A stretch of 12,388 bases of DNA from Chitinophagaceae bacterium. GTDB lineage: Bacteria; Bacteroidota; Bacteroidia; Chitinophagales; Chitinophagaceae. The position numbers and the translations under genes are program-made. The notes beneath the pieces were generated by a model. The model searched no databases. It worked only from the letters and a program-made list of their open reading frames with translations, and had not been told where the DNA came from. Below are positions 1 to 6,603 of this stretch, in pieces. The DNA is taken from the NCBI GenBank assembly GCA_025351145.1, contig JANXWM010000541.1, positions 1 to 12,388 of the forward strand, read 5' to 3'. Every line of letters starts with the position of its first letter. The stretch's first letter is position 1.

Positions 1-334
1 CCCAAAACCTTATTTGAATTAATTCTTTCAACCGCCCCAAAACCCCAAGGCAGCAAAAGTAAAGCCGCTTATAATGCTGTTTCAACAAATGAAAGCAGCT
101 TTATACTATCACTCAATCCTGCAAAAACTTATTTTAATATCAACCTGTCTGCCTGGAAAAATGCAGCGGATACCGTGATGAAACTTTCAAACATTTCGGG
201 TAAACTTATCATGCAGCAAAAAAATGAATGCGGGGATACAAAAAGTAAATCTTCCTTCCCTGCAAAAAGGAATGTACATGTTAACCATCACTTCAGGCAA
301 AGAAATGCAAACTCAAAAACTGGTTATTGAGTAG
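1..334 (+). CDS. C-terminal end of a T9SS-secreted protein, sorting domain apparently frameshifted
   Basis: The frame starting at base 1 is open from the left edge and encodes the start of a type A T9SS C-terminal sorting domain: a degenerate NPAKTYFNI motif (the family usually has PNPA...), then VMKLSNISGKLIMQQK. After the A7 run at 218-224 this frame turns into low-likelihood sequence and stops at 328-330. The frame one base later continues the domain exactly as expected, VNLPSLQKGMYMLTI and then a KLVIE ending, with its stop at 332-334. Removing one A joins the two halves. In the family such domains direct export across the outer membrane and are then cleaved, with the extreme C-terminus being important. 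The rest of the protein lies off the left edge, so its function is unknown. The insertion may be an assembly error or a real mutation. Confidence 0.75.
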
Positions 335-372
335 AGATAACATAGATTAATAAACACGATAATATTCTTTTA

Positions 373-643
373 CCCAGCTTTTAATAAGCATGTAGCTTTT
401 CTTGCGTCGCACCCTTGTACGTTCGTATTAGGAATGGGCTTTTACCTAAGCGAAGATTGAAGCGAAAACTGTCAGACCGTTATCCTTCATTTTTTTGGTA
501 TGCGGATTTAGTTCGCCCCCGCCGTGGTGCGTGTCTCCACGCAACACCTGCGCTTACATCTACGCTTCGGTAAAAGCCCATTCATAATCCACCAGTACAA
601 GAGTGCGACGCAAGGAACGATGCCATGAAATCCCGAAGGCTCG
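373..643. repeat. Inverted-arm intergenic element, copy A
   Basis: The core CTTGCGTCGCACCCTTGTAC at 401-420 is inverted at 595-614 (GTACAAGAGTGCGACGCAAG) with one mismatch in 20. The left arm extends outward to CCCAGCTTTTA at 373, matching the outer arm of the other copies at the same spacing (29 bases before TTGCG). The right arm continues past 614 with CGATGCC and a small hairpin at 631-646 (TCCCGA/TCGGGA). Inside are a second inverted pair (433-446 with 569-582) and a 6-bp hairpin (528-543). The element lies between the T9SS gene end and hisIE and fills most of this 399-base gap. No protein is called in it. Confidence 0.85.
433..582. repeat. Nested inverted repeat inside element A
   Basis: AATGGGCTTTTACC at 433-446 is perfectly inverted at 569-582. 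Similarity continues outward towards the cores (GTATTAGG on the left against CATAATCC on the right), so the two arms of element A are related well beyond the 20-bp core. Between them, at 528-543, sits a hairpin TGCGTG-TCTC-CACGCA. As single-stranded DNA or RNA the region could fold into a long branched hairpin. Confidence 0.7.
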
Positions 644-709
644 GGACAAAGCCTGATACAAAAATGTCTAACACACAGCTCTCCATTCATCACTCACCAC
701 GAAATGCTT

Positions 710-717
710 TAACTTAG
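710..717 (+). promoter_or_regulatory. Candidate -7 box for hisIE
   Basis: TAACTTAG, followed by CGGCTC, lies 16 bases before the hisIE start codon. It matches the Bacteroidota -7 consensus TAnnTTTG at all but one fixed position, and the short distance to the ATG is typical of the phylum. No clear TTTG -33 element is seen upstream. It lies outside element A. Confidence 0.4.
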
Positions 718-733
718 CGGCTCATTTATTATT

Positions 734-1333
734 ATGACTGTTGATTTTAAAAAATACAGCGATGGCCTGGTGCCGGCAATAGTTCAGGATTATAATACCC
801 ACAAAGTTTTAATGCTTGGTTTTATGGATGAGGAAGCGCTGCATAAAACTGAAACTACCGGTAGGGTTACTTTTTACAGCCGCAGTAAAAAACGTTTATG
901 GACAAAAGGCGAGGAGAGTGGTAATTTTCTTGAACTAAAAAGCATTGCAGTTGATTGCGATAATGATACACTGCTGATTAAGGCCCATCCGCTTGGCCCT
1001 GTTTGTCACACAGGTGCAGATACCTGCTGGAGCGAAAGGAACCACAGTGAAGATTTTTTGTTTTATTTAGAAGATATTATTAACCTGCGCAAAAAAGTTT
1101 CTCCCGATGAATCTTATGTAGCAAGCCTCTTTGAAAAAGGCATTAATAAAATAGCACAGAAAGTGGGAGAGGAGGCCGTTGAACTGGTAATTGAAGCCAA
1201 GGATAATAATAAAGATCTCTTTTTAAATGAAGCTGCTGACCTGCTTTTCCATTATTTGATTTTGCTTAACGCTAAAGGATTTAATTTGCAGCAGGTGCTG
1301 GATATTTTACAAAAACGCCATTCAAAAAGATAG
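734..1333 (+). CDS. hisIE: Bifunctional phosphoribosyl-AMP cyclohydrolase / phosphoribosyl-ATP pyrophosphohydrolase
   Basis: This cytoplasmic enzyme catalyses steps two and three of histidine biosynthesis: the HisE domain removes pyrophosphate from phosphoribosyl-ATP and the HisI domain opens the adenine ring of phosphoribosyl-AMP. The HisI domain (about residues 10-105) shows LWTKGEESGN at 55-64, the metal site DCDND at 74-78 (D74, D76, D78), and zinc cysteines C91 and C98 in GPVCHTGADTCW. The HisE domain (about 110-199) shows SYVASLFEKG, the KVGEEAVE signature at 143-150 and EAADLLFHYL at 166-175. At 199 residues it has normal length for the fusion. In Bacteroidota this gene usually closes the his operon. 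Here no other his gene is visible; the gene has its own candidate promoter and is followed after one base by a thioredoxin gene. Confidence 0.96.
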   Translation: MTVDFKKYSDGLVPAIVQDYNTHKVLMLGFMDEEALHKTETTGRVTFYSRSKKRLWTKGEESGNFLELKSIAVDCDNDTLLIKAHPLGPVCHTGADTCWSERNHSEDFLFYLEDIINLRKKVSPDESYVASLFEKGINKIAQKVGEEAVELVIEAKDNNKDLFLNEAADLLFHYLILLNAKGFNLQQVLDILQKRHSKR

Positions 1334-1334
1334 T

Positions 1335-2423
1335 ATGAAACGCATTTTATTCCTGTTTATTTTTTCTCCCTGTTTTCTCTTGGCTCAAAATGAAAACGGT
1401 TTTGTTATTACCGGGAAAATAGCGGGTTTACCCGAGAATAGCCTCGTTTATTTAGCAGGCAATAACGAAAACGATACGGTTGCAAAAGCCAATGCAGTGC
1501 AGGGTACTTTTATGCTGAAAGGGAAAGTAGATATTGCCGATGGCCGCATGTTGATTTTTCCTGCAACACAGAAAAGAATTTTTTTATTTACCGGTAACGA
1601 GCACGTAAATATTAATGCAGGCAATACAGATTTAAGCGATCTTACTGTTACGGGCTCAGCCACGCAATCGGACTATGATGAATTTATTTATGAAATAAAA
1701 CCGCTTGGCGACTTTGTAAATTATTACCGTACACAAATGCAGCAGGCGCAAACACAAGGTGCAAGAGACACCGGGGCCATCATGCTTAATACGGCGTACA
1801 ATATTTATCAAACCAGTATCGACAGGTTTATCAGCCGCAGAAACAGTTCGCCGGTTGCTTCGCTTGTGCTGGCTTTCAGCTTTGATACAGATCCCAACAG
1901 GGATGCAGTATTGCTCGAAAAAAGATTCGCATTGCTTGGCACTAATGCCATGCAAACACGTTATGCACAGGGAATAAGAAACGTAATTGAAAATTCAAAA
2001 ATTGGAGCCGTGGGCACTAAAGCAATCGAATTTGCCCAGGCAGATACATTGGGTAAAATGGTCTCGCTTTCGCAGTTTAAAGGCAAGTTTGTGCTGATAG
2101 ATTTTTGGGCAAGCTGGTGTGGCCCATGCCGCAGGGAAAACCCGAATGTAGTAGCAGTTTACAATCAATTTAAAAATAAAAATTTTACCATATTCAGTGT
2201 TTCACTCGACCAGGATAAAGCGAACTGGATAAATGCGATTAAAGCCGATCATCTTGCATGGACACATGTAATCGACTTTCAAAACACCGATAGTTCGCCT
2301 GCTAAAATGTATCATGTAAGTTCTATTCCACAGAATTTTCTTGTTGATCCCAACGGTGTAATTATTGCAAAAAACCTGCGCGGCGAAGATTTAAAAAACA
2401 AGCTGCAGGAAATATTAAAATAG
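1335..2423 (+). CDS. Secreted TlpA-like thioredoxin-fold protein with N-terminal DUF4369-type domain
   Basis: This is a predicted periplasmic thiol-disulfide oxidoreductase. It begins with a signal peptide (MKRILFLFIF..., cleavage likely near LLA-Q18). A DUF4369-like beta domain follows (about 22-110, starting GFVITGKIAGLPENS), then a helical linker (about 112-225) and a thioredoxin/AhpC-TSA-like domain (about 230-362). The active site is WASWCGPC with C262 and C265. The cis-proline lies in SIPQNF (P332), and the FLVDPNG strand follows. Both redox cysteines are present, so it should be active. This architecture is abundant in Bacteroidota, where paralogues usually have unassigned partners. 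It starts one base after the hisIE stop, so cotranscription or translational coupling is likely, though no functional link to histidine synthesis is evident. Repeat element B begins just after its stop. Confidence 0.9.
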   Translation: MKRILFLFIFSPCFLLAQNENGFVITGKIAGLPENSLVYLAGNNENDTVAKANAVQGTFMLKGKVDIADGRMLIFPATQKRIFLFTGNEHVNINAGNTDLSDLTVTGSATQSDYDEFIYEIKPLGDFVNYYRTQMQQAQTQGARDTGAIMLNTAYNIYQTSIDRFISRRNSSPVASLVLAFSFDTDPNRDAVLLEKRFALLGTNAMQTRYAQGIRNVIENSKIGAVGTKAIEFAQADTLGKMVSLSQFKGKFVLIDFWASWCGPCRRENPNVVAVYNQFKNKNFTIFSVSLDQDKANWINAIKADHLAWTHVIDFQNTDSSPAKMYHVSSIPQNFLVDPNGVIIAKNLRGEDLKNKLQEILK

Positions 2424-2433
2424 TTTTTTTTGA

Positions 2434-2607
2434 CCGGGCTTTAGAATATGCATTAAGCATAGTTGCGTCGCACTCTTGTACAACAGAATACAACGCAGCA
2501 AGGCAACGGGGCAATAGGCAAAGAGTGATTCGCGTTTGCTGCTTCATGATCCGAAAGTACAAGGGTGCGACGCAACAATGCTTCATAGAATTACTTCTTC
2601 TGCCGGG
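2434..2607. repeat. Inverted-arm intergenic element, copy B
   Basis: The left arm, GCAT then AGTTGCGTCGCACTCTTGTAC (2457-2481), is inverted at 2557-2581 (GTACAAGGGTGCGACGCAAC, then AATGC) with few mismatches. The outer left sequence CCGGGCTTTAGAATATGCAT starts at 2434, immediately downstream of the thioredoxin stop, and a poorer TGCCGGG counterpart lies at 2601-2607. The right inner motif TTCATGATCC (2543-2552) recurs in copy D. This is the shortest interior (75 bases between the cores) and carries no obvious nested repeat beyond a partial CAGCAA/TTGCTG pairing. Confidence 0.85.
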
Positions 2608-2636
2608 TACATCCTTCGGCTTCGCTCAGGACTAAT

Positions 2637-2670
2637 AAAAAAACACATAGCTAAAGCCATGTGTTTTTTT
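2637..2670. terminator. Bidirectional intrinsic terminator
   Basis: An 11-bp stem with one A-C mismatch (AAACACATAGC at 2641-2651 with GCCATGTGTTT at 2656-2666) encloses a TAAA loop. It is followed by T7 on the plus strand (2664-2670) and by A7 at 2637-2643, which reads as T7 on the minus strand. It lies 22 bases beyond the stop of the minus-strand DUF2911 gene and between two convergent transcripts, so it can serve both. Confidence 0.85.
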
Positions 2671-2691
2671 ATTTATGAATATGCGTGTTTA

Positions 2692-3798
2692 TTACTGGTT
2701 TATATCTGTGCCTGCTTTTAATTTTTCTATCATAGCAGCCACATTTGTTTTGTTGGCGGCATCGGGTGCCTGTGGCTGTGCGGCCATGGCATATTTAAGC
2801 GCTTCTTTGTAATTGCCCAAAGCTGAGTAGGCACGGGCCATGCCCATGTTGGTTGTGAAAACATTTGGGTTTTTATCGTAGTTGGCTTTGAAAACGGTTA
2901 AAGCATCCTGCGGTTTTTTCTGCTGGAGCAACTGCCTGCCATATTGGTGCAGTTCAAACAAACTTCCATAAGGTAACGCCTTTTTCATAATGTCCGCAGC
3001 TTCTGCGTTGCGGCCAAGTTTATCAAGCACCTGCGCTTTGGTGCTCCAGGTTTGAAAACTTTTATCGCCGCCGAAATTTACGCTTACGGCAGTATCGGCC
3101 CAAAGTAACGCCTGCTCAAGATTGGTGTTTTTATCTATGCACAATTGTGCGGCCTGTACCCATGCTTCCCACTGAAAGCCTTTGTCTGTCTGCAGCTCGC
3201 TGCGGAAAGAGGCAAGTTGTGTTTCGGTAAGATCGACTTCTACTTTAAATGGTATAGTAAGTTTTTCCCATTGCAATGCAACTGTGGCACTGTTTTCAGT
3301 TTGGTTGGTGAATTCATATTTAAGCCATTCAACTTTTTTTTCAGCAGGTACAGATTTTACTTTTACCCGCAATGCATCTTCGGCAGGATTGTAAAAAAAA
3401 CTGCCCCAGGAGTTGCTGTTTTTGGAAAAGATCAGCGTGCATTCGTTGGGGTCGTAAGCAATAAAGAAAGCGTATTTACCTGCGGGTAAAGTTTGGCCTT
3501 CGATTTTTACATCGGTTGAAAACTGAATAGTAGTATTCTCATTTGCACCCGCACGCCACGGAGCCTGTTTTGTGTTACCAAAACCAAGATCGTTAAATCC
3601 GGGCTGAATAAGTTCGCCCCAAATTTTCCCGTCACGGCCTTTTACGCCGGGGCGGTCGTAATGAATGGTAACATCGGTAATGCCAATGCGTTCTGCAACA
3701 GAAGCTTTTTTATTGCCTCCGCTGGGTAATGAAGTAAGTTGTGCATTTGTGGTTATGTAAAGAGAAACCGTACATAAAAGCAGTAATAACTTTCGCAT
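2692..3798 (-). CDS. DUF2911 domain protein with C-terminal TPR repeats, secreted
   Basis: A signal peptide (MRKLLLLLCTVSLYITTNAQ, cleavage likely before Q20) points to the periplasm. A DUF2911 domain follows (about 30-175), recognisable from VTIHYDRPGVKGR at 43-55, IWGELI, WRAGANENTTI at 81-91, LPAGKYAFFI and NSWGSFFYNP. The C-terminal third (about 215-365) is helical with TPR-like repeats, for example AQVLDKLGRNAEAADIMKKA and ARAYSALGNYKEALKYAMAA. The family is common in Bacteroidota and has no established biochemical role, so no reaction is assigned. TPR segments suggest protein binding. It stands alone, with its own terminator downstream and 127 bases separating it from the LysE-like gene. 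Confidence 0.9.
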   Translation of the reverse strand: MRKLLLLLCTVSLYITTNAQLTSLPSGGNKKASVAERIGITDVTIHYDRPGVKGRDGKIWGELIQPGFNDLGFGNTKQAPWRAGANENTTIQFSTDVKIEGQTLPAGKYAFFIAYDPNECTLIFSKNSNSWGSFFYNPAEDALRVKVKSVPAEKKVEWLKYEFTNQTENSATVALQWEKLTIPFKVEVDLTETQLASFRSELQTDKGFQWEAWVQAAQLCIDKNTNLEQALLWADTAVSVNFGGDKSFQTWSTKAQVLDKLGRNAEAADIMKKALPYGSLFELHQYGRQLLQQKKPQDALTVFKANYDKNPNVFTTNMGMARAYSALGNYKEALKYAMAAQPQAPDAANKTNVAAMIEKLKAGTDINQ

Positions 3799-3925
3799 AA
3801 ATTTGGTTTTAGTATGTTAAGCTACAAATACCATATGTACGCTTTAAAAAATAATGATTAATGCATGCATAGTTTGATGAATGGGATATTACATACCTGT
3901 AATAGATTTACCATTAAGCAACAGT

Positions 3926-4579
3926 TTACAGGATAATGCTTACAGTGGATTTTTTATACAGCATTTTATAGAACTGGATGAGTGCTGTAATGAGCAAAAC
4001 TGTTCCTATTATCCAGTTTAAAATATTTTGATTACTGGATAGCTTTTGTACAATATAATTGCCCCCATAAATAAAAACGCAAAACCCAAGTATGGTGCCA
4101 ATACTTATGCCACTTACATAAATGAAGTAATTTTTTTTGCCTGGCAAGAGTACATTTTTGTTTATTAAAACAGTGGTCCAGCCAAACCAGAAAGGAATGT
4201 GCATGGGGTTTAATGAGCATAGCAACAACCCAAGTAAGAAAGGTTGAATGTTATAAGCTGTAAAAGCATTGTCGCCAAAGGCTTTCATCTTATAGGCAGC
4301 TATAAAACTTCCAGCAGAAAGCGCAAGGATAAGCACTGCGGTTAGCCATTCAAACATTCTGAAAATATTTTGTTTTTTACGCATCCACTCCAGAGCAAGA
4401 AGCGTTATACAAAGGCAAATGGTTTCTATTGTAAACGCACCGAACATAAATAATGTACCTGAATAAGTACCTTCTTTTACGGAGATATTTGTGGCAGTTA
4501 CATTCATTGTTCCTAAAGGCAATGAACCAAGAAAACTGATCAACAACCCCCAGAAGAATATTTTGAATTGCCTGATCAT
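3926..4579 (-). CDS. LysE-family-like multi-pass membrane transporter
   Basis: This is a predicted inner-membrane protein with about six transmembrane helices: FFWGLLISFLGSLPLGTMN, then segments near TLFMFGAFTIETICLCITLL, LTAVLILALSAGSFIAAY, FLLGLLLCSLNPMHIPFWF, YVSGISIGTILGFCVFIY and WIIGTVLLITALIQFY. PLGTMN in helix 1 and LNPMHIPFW in the middle correspond to the PxGPxN and LNPK positions of LysE/RhtB exporters, but both are atypical, so the substrate cannot be stated. I chose the ATG at 4577-4579 (MIRQFKIF), which follows the NRDE stop by 10 bases. In-frame ATGs upstream (up to 4621) would overlap that gene and add a polar N-terminus not expected in this family. It is the last gene of the DinB-NRDE-LysE operon. 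Confidence 0.8.
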   Translation of the reverse strand: MIRQFKIFFWGLLISFLGSLPLGTMNVTATNISVKEGTYSGTLFMFGAFTIETICLCITLLALEWMRKKQNIFRMFEWLTAVLILALSAGSFIAAYKMKAFGDNAFTAYNIQPFLLGLLLCSLNPMHIPFWFGWTTVLINKNVLLPGKKNYFIYVSGISIGTILGFCVFIYGGNYIVQKLSSNQNILNWIIGTVLLITALIQFYKMLYKKSTVSIIL

Positions 4580-4589
4580 GAATAATTTT

Positions 4590-5318
4590 TTATGCAATTT
4601 CATATGAAGCGATAAAATCAAGTTCCTTCATGTAAAGCATACTATCTTTTAAATCCACATAGTGCATAGTTCCTTTTTGTTTGGTGAGTTCAAGACCGGT
4701 AACGCTTACCGTGAGCATAATGCCATCGCGGTTCATACGCAAATCATTTTGCATATCGCCATCGCCTGCAAACTGGTGGAAGTGAAGAATATCCTGCTGC
4801 GAAGGATTAGAATTTTTATTGAGCCATTTTGCAAACCATTGCTCACGTTTTTTTACAACAGCTTCATTATACAATGTTGCAGATGACCATATATGGGGTG
4901 TTGATGTATCTATTTGTGCCCAAAACTTTTTGTTTCCATCCCAGCGGCATTCGTATAAATTGCTATCATCAAAAACAATGAGTGTAAATGGCTCAATATT
5001 ATTTAAATCAATCGTTAAGAATTTTTTCCCGGGCATACCTGCTGCAATCAGTTCAATAAAAATAATACCCCTGCTTTTATTGTAAGGCGGTAAAGGCAAA
5101 TGTTTAACAAAGGCACCGTTTAGTAATACTGCTGCATTGCCGTTATCTTGCATAGCAACCCATGTGCCGCCTGCGTCTGCATCTTTGGGATAGATAATTG
5201 CCCTGTTGTTATGTATATAACTTTTTGGAGCCAGCGCTTGCCTGCGCAATGATTTTTCGTCGCGGTTTGATGTGATATAATATTTGTCTTTTGCCGGTAT
5301 AAATGTTACTGTGCACAT
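4590..5318 (-). CDS. NRDE family protein (TANGO2-like)
   Basis: The protein begins MCTVTF and has the diagnostic SNRDE at residues 17-21. Further family patterns are DADAGGTWVAMQDNGNAAVLLNG (allowing for one break) and a C-terminal MLTVSVTGL strand. At 242 residues it has the usual length for bacterial members. Cys2, exposed once Met1 is removed, occupies the place of the nucleophile in Ntn-hydrolase-fold proteins, but enzymatic activity of the family is not settled. The eukaryotic relative TANGO2 has been linked to lipid, CoA or haem handling. No signal peptide, so cytoplasmic. Its start codon lies inside the 3' end of the DinB-like gene (13-bp overlap), indicating translational coupling. 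Confidence 0.92.
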   Translation of the reverse strand: MCTVTFIPAKDKYYITSNRDEKSLRRQALAPKSYIHNNRAIIYPKDADAGGTWVAMQDNGNAAVLLNGAFVKHLPLPPYNKSRGIIFIELIAAGMPGKKFLTIDLNNIEPFTLIVFDDSNLYECRWDGNKKFWAQIDTSTPHIWSSATLYNEAVVKKREQWFAKWLNKNSNPSQQDILHFHQFAGDGDMQNDLRMNRDGIMLTVSVTGLELTKQKGTMHYVDLKDSMLYMKELDFIASYEIA

Positions 5319-5806
5319 ACTTTACGGTATTTTATGGTTGATGATGCTACACCAAAACCTTCAGGAAGATCAATGGTTGAAACCTCTGCAATGCCCACAC
5401 GTATCAATGCCATGTGATGAACAGTATGTTCAAGGTTATAAATTACTTCGCGGTAATAATTACTTTTAATGGCAAGTACTTCATCGCTGTGCTCATCGTA
5501 ATTTGATTCAAGTATGAGTTCTTTATCGGGCCTGTTCAGGCTGGTGTAAATTTTATGCAACAGACCGGCTGCAACCCTTTTATCTGTTTCAATACAGTAG
5601 TCACGTTTGCGTTTTTCGTAATTCACTGTGCCGCTTTCGTAGCCTTTTTCCAGTTCAATAAATAACTCAATAATATGCCTTGTATGCTGGCCAATGGTAG
5701 CATTGAAAAGTATTTTGCTCGGCAGCCTGTATTGCTCTGTGGATAACTGTTCCAGCGATTCTGTAAGCTGAACGAATACATTCCTGATAACTTGTTGCAA
5801 TTCCAT
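5306..5806 (-). CDS. DinB-like four-helix metal-binding protein
   Basis: This is a 166-residue cytoplasmic protein with the DinB/YfiT-like helical pattern. TIGQHTRHIIE at 37-47 supplies H41 (or H44), and EHTVHHMALIRVG at 126-138 supplies H127, H130 and H131. Two or three of these histidines would form the family's divalent metal site. Many members act in or resemble thiol (bacillithiol or mycothiol) transferases, but most are uncharacterised and no substrate can be assigned here. It is the first gene of a three-gene minus-strand operon; its stop codon lies 13 bp inside the NRDE gene. Alternative names would be 'damage-inducible protein' or 'DUF664-type', with no evidence for DNA-damage control in this sequence. 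Confidence 0.85.
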   Translation of the reverse strand: MELQQVIRNVFVQLTESLEQLSTEQYRLPSKILFNATIGQHTRHIIELFIELEKGYESGTVNYEKRKRDYCIETDKRVAAGLLHKIYTSLNRPDKELILESNYDEHSDEVLAIKSNYYREVIYNLEHTVHHMALIRVGIAEVSTIDLPEGFGVASSTIKYRKVCAQ

Positions 5807-5838
5807 AATTTCTTTCTTTATTGATTATTTTTTTAGGG

Positions 5839-5846
5839 CGAAAATA
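5839..5846 (-). promoter_or_regulatory. Candidate -7 box for the DinB-NRDE-LysE operon
   Basis: On the minus strand TATTTTCG, followed by CCCT, lies 32 bases upstream of the DinB-like ATG and matches TAnnTTTG except for one base. A -33 TTTG at the right distance is not seen, so this is only a suggestion. Confidence 0.3.
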
Positions 5847-5904
5847 CATAACGAAAAAATGCGGTGACCTTACAGCAAAACATTTCTAATAATACGATGT
5901 ATAA

Positions 5905-6333
5905 TTATTGTACTAATTCCGATTTGCCAAATAAAACATCGTATTGCTGGCAATGGATCAATGCATATTTGTATACCGAAAAATCGGGTGTACCGCTAAT
6001 ATCATACAGCTGGTTGCCATTGGTCGATTTAAGGTTACCCAAGTCAATAAAATTTACCGGCTGTATTTCTTTAGACAAATACACATGCAGGTCAGGCCCG
6101 TTTGTAACAGAAAAATCTTTTAATTCAAGCTGGTACGATTGGCCTTTCAGGTAAATATTCACTTTGCCCATCACCGTGCCTTCGTTGCCGTTCATTAACG
6201 GCCCCGAATATTCAAGCTTTGCAGCAGCCGTATCAACCATTTCGTTTAAAGCGGTTGTGGGCGTTCCGTTTTGTTTGCTGCAGCCCGTAACGAATGCAAT
6301 TGCTGCTGAAAGAATGAATAATAATTTTCTCAT
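5905..6333 (-). CDS. DM13 domain lipoprotein
   Basis: The N-terminus MRKLLFILSAAIAFVTGC is a lipoprotein signal with the modified cysteine at C18 (VTGC lipobox). A spacer rich in T, A and N leads to a DM13 domain (about 40-140) with NGPDLHVYLS at 78-87 and the conserved cysteine region IHCQQYDVLFGKSEL, where C128 is the family's single conserved cysteine. DM13 domains in animals have been proposed to mediate electron transfer or redox chemistry; in bacteria the role is untested. It should be anchored in the cell envelope. It follows the predicted barrel gene in the same direction but is separated from it by repeat element C (270-base gap), so it may have its own promoter or depend on read-through of the repeat. 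Confidence 0.88.
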   Translation of the reverse strand: MRKLLFILSAAIAFVTGCSKQNGTPTTALNEMVDTAAAKLEYSGPLMNGNEGTVMGKVNIYLKGQSYQLELKDFSVTNGPDLHVYLSKEIQPVNFIDLGNLKSTNGNQLYDISGTPDFSVYKYALIHCQQYDVLFGKSELVQ

Positions 6334-6369
6334 TGATTACTATTTGGTTTTTGAAATTAATATTTTTTC

Positions 6370-6583
6370 TTTTGGGCCGGGCAATAAATGATCTATTAAA
6401 CTGCTCTTGCGTCGCACTCTTGTGCGTTCAGAACAATTCTCAGCATCCTCTGCGCATCTTCCAGTATTACTATTTACGGTAAGCATTGCCGAATAGATTT
6501 CCGGACCCCGCCTCAAGCGGGGCAAGCTGTACAAGTGTGCGACGCAACATACGATGCCCAAAGATTTGTTGCCCGGTTCAAAA
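6370..6583. repeat. Inverted-arm intergenic element, copy C
   Basis: The core CTTGCGTCGCACTCTTGTGC (6406-6425) is inverted at 6529-6548 (GTACAAGTGTGCGACGCAAC). This copy shows the outer arm on both sides: TTTTGGGCCGGGCAATAAAT at 6370-6389 is inverted at 6564-6583 with 17 of 20 matching. It therefore defines the element ends best. A GC-rich hairpin lies inside (6506-6522). The element begins 20 bases after the stop of the predicted barrel gene and sits within the YHS-DoxX-barrel-DM13 gene series. Confidence 0.85.
6506..6522. repeat. GC-rich hairpin nested in element C
   Basis: CCCCGC-CTCAA-GCGGGG is a perfect 6-bp stem with a 5-base loop, in otherwise AT-rich DNA. There is no U-run after it on either strand, so it is not a standard intrinsic terminator. 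Confidence 0.65.
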
Positions 6584-6603
6584 AATCCCTTTGCTTTAAA
6601 GAA

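Noticed and set aside
508..693. 61-codon minus-strand frame
   Set aside because: It lies mostly inside repeat element A, has no recognisable motif, and its composition follows the hairpin sequence. Treated as chance.
2602..2633. CATCCTTCGGCTTCGCTCAG-type sequence near element B
   Set aside because: I recall similar stretches as common intergenic sequence in many genomes, but with one copy here and no pairing partner in the window it cannot be assigned to a feature.
3145..3489. 114-codon plus-strand frame
   Set aside because: It is antisense to the DUF2911-TPR gene, which has a signal peptide and clear domain motifs. Shadow frame.
3888..3903. Hairpin ATTACA-TACC-TGTAAT downstream of the LysE-like gene
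   Set aside because: The AT-rich 6-bp stem has no T-run on either side, so it is not supported as a terminator; it may still be a minor structure.
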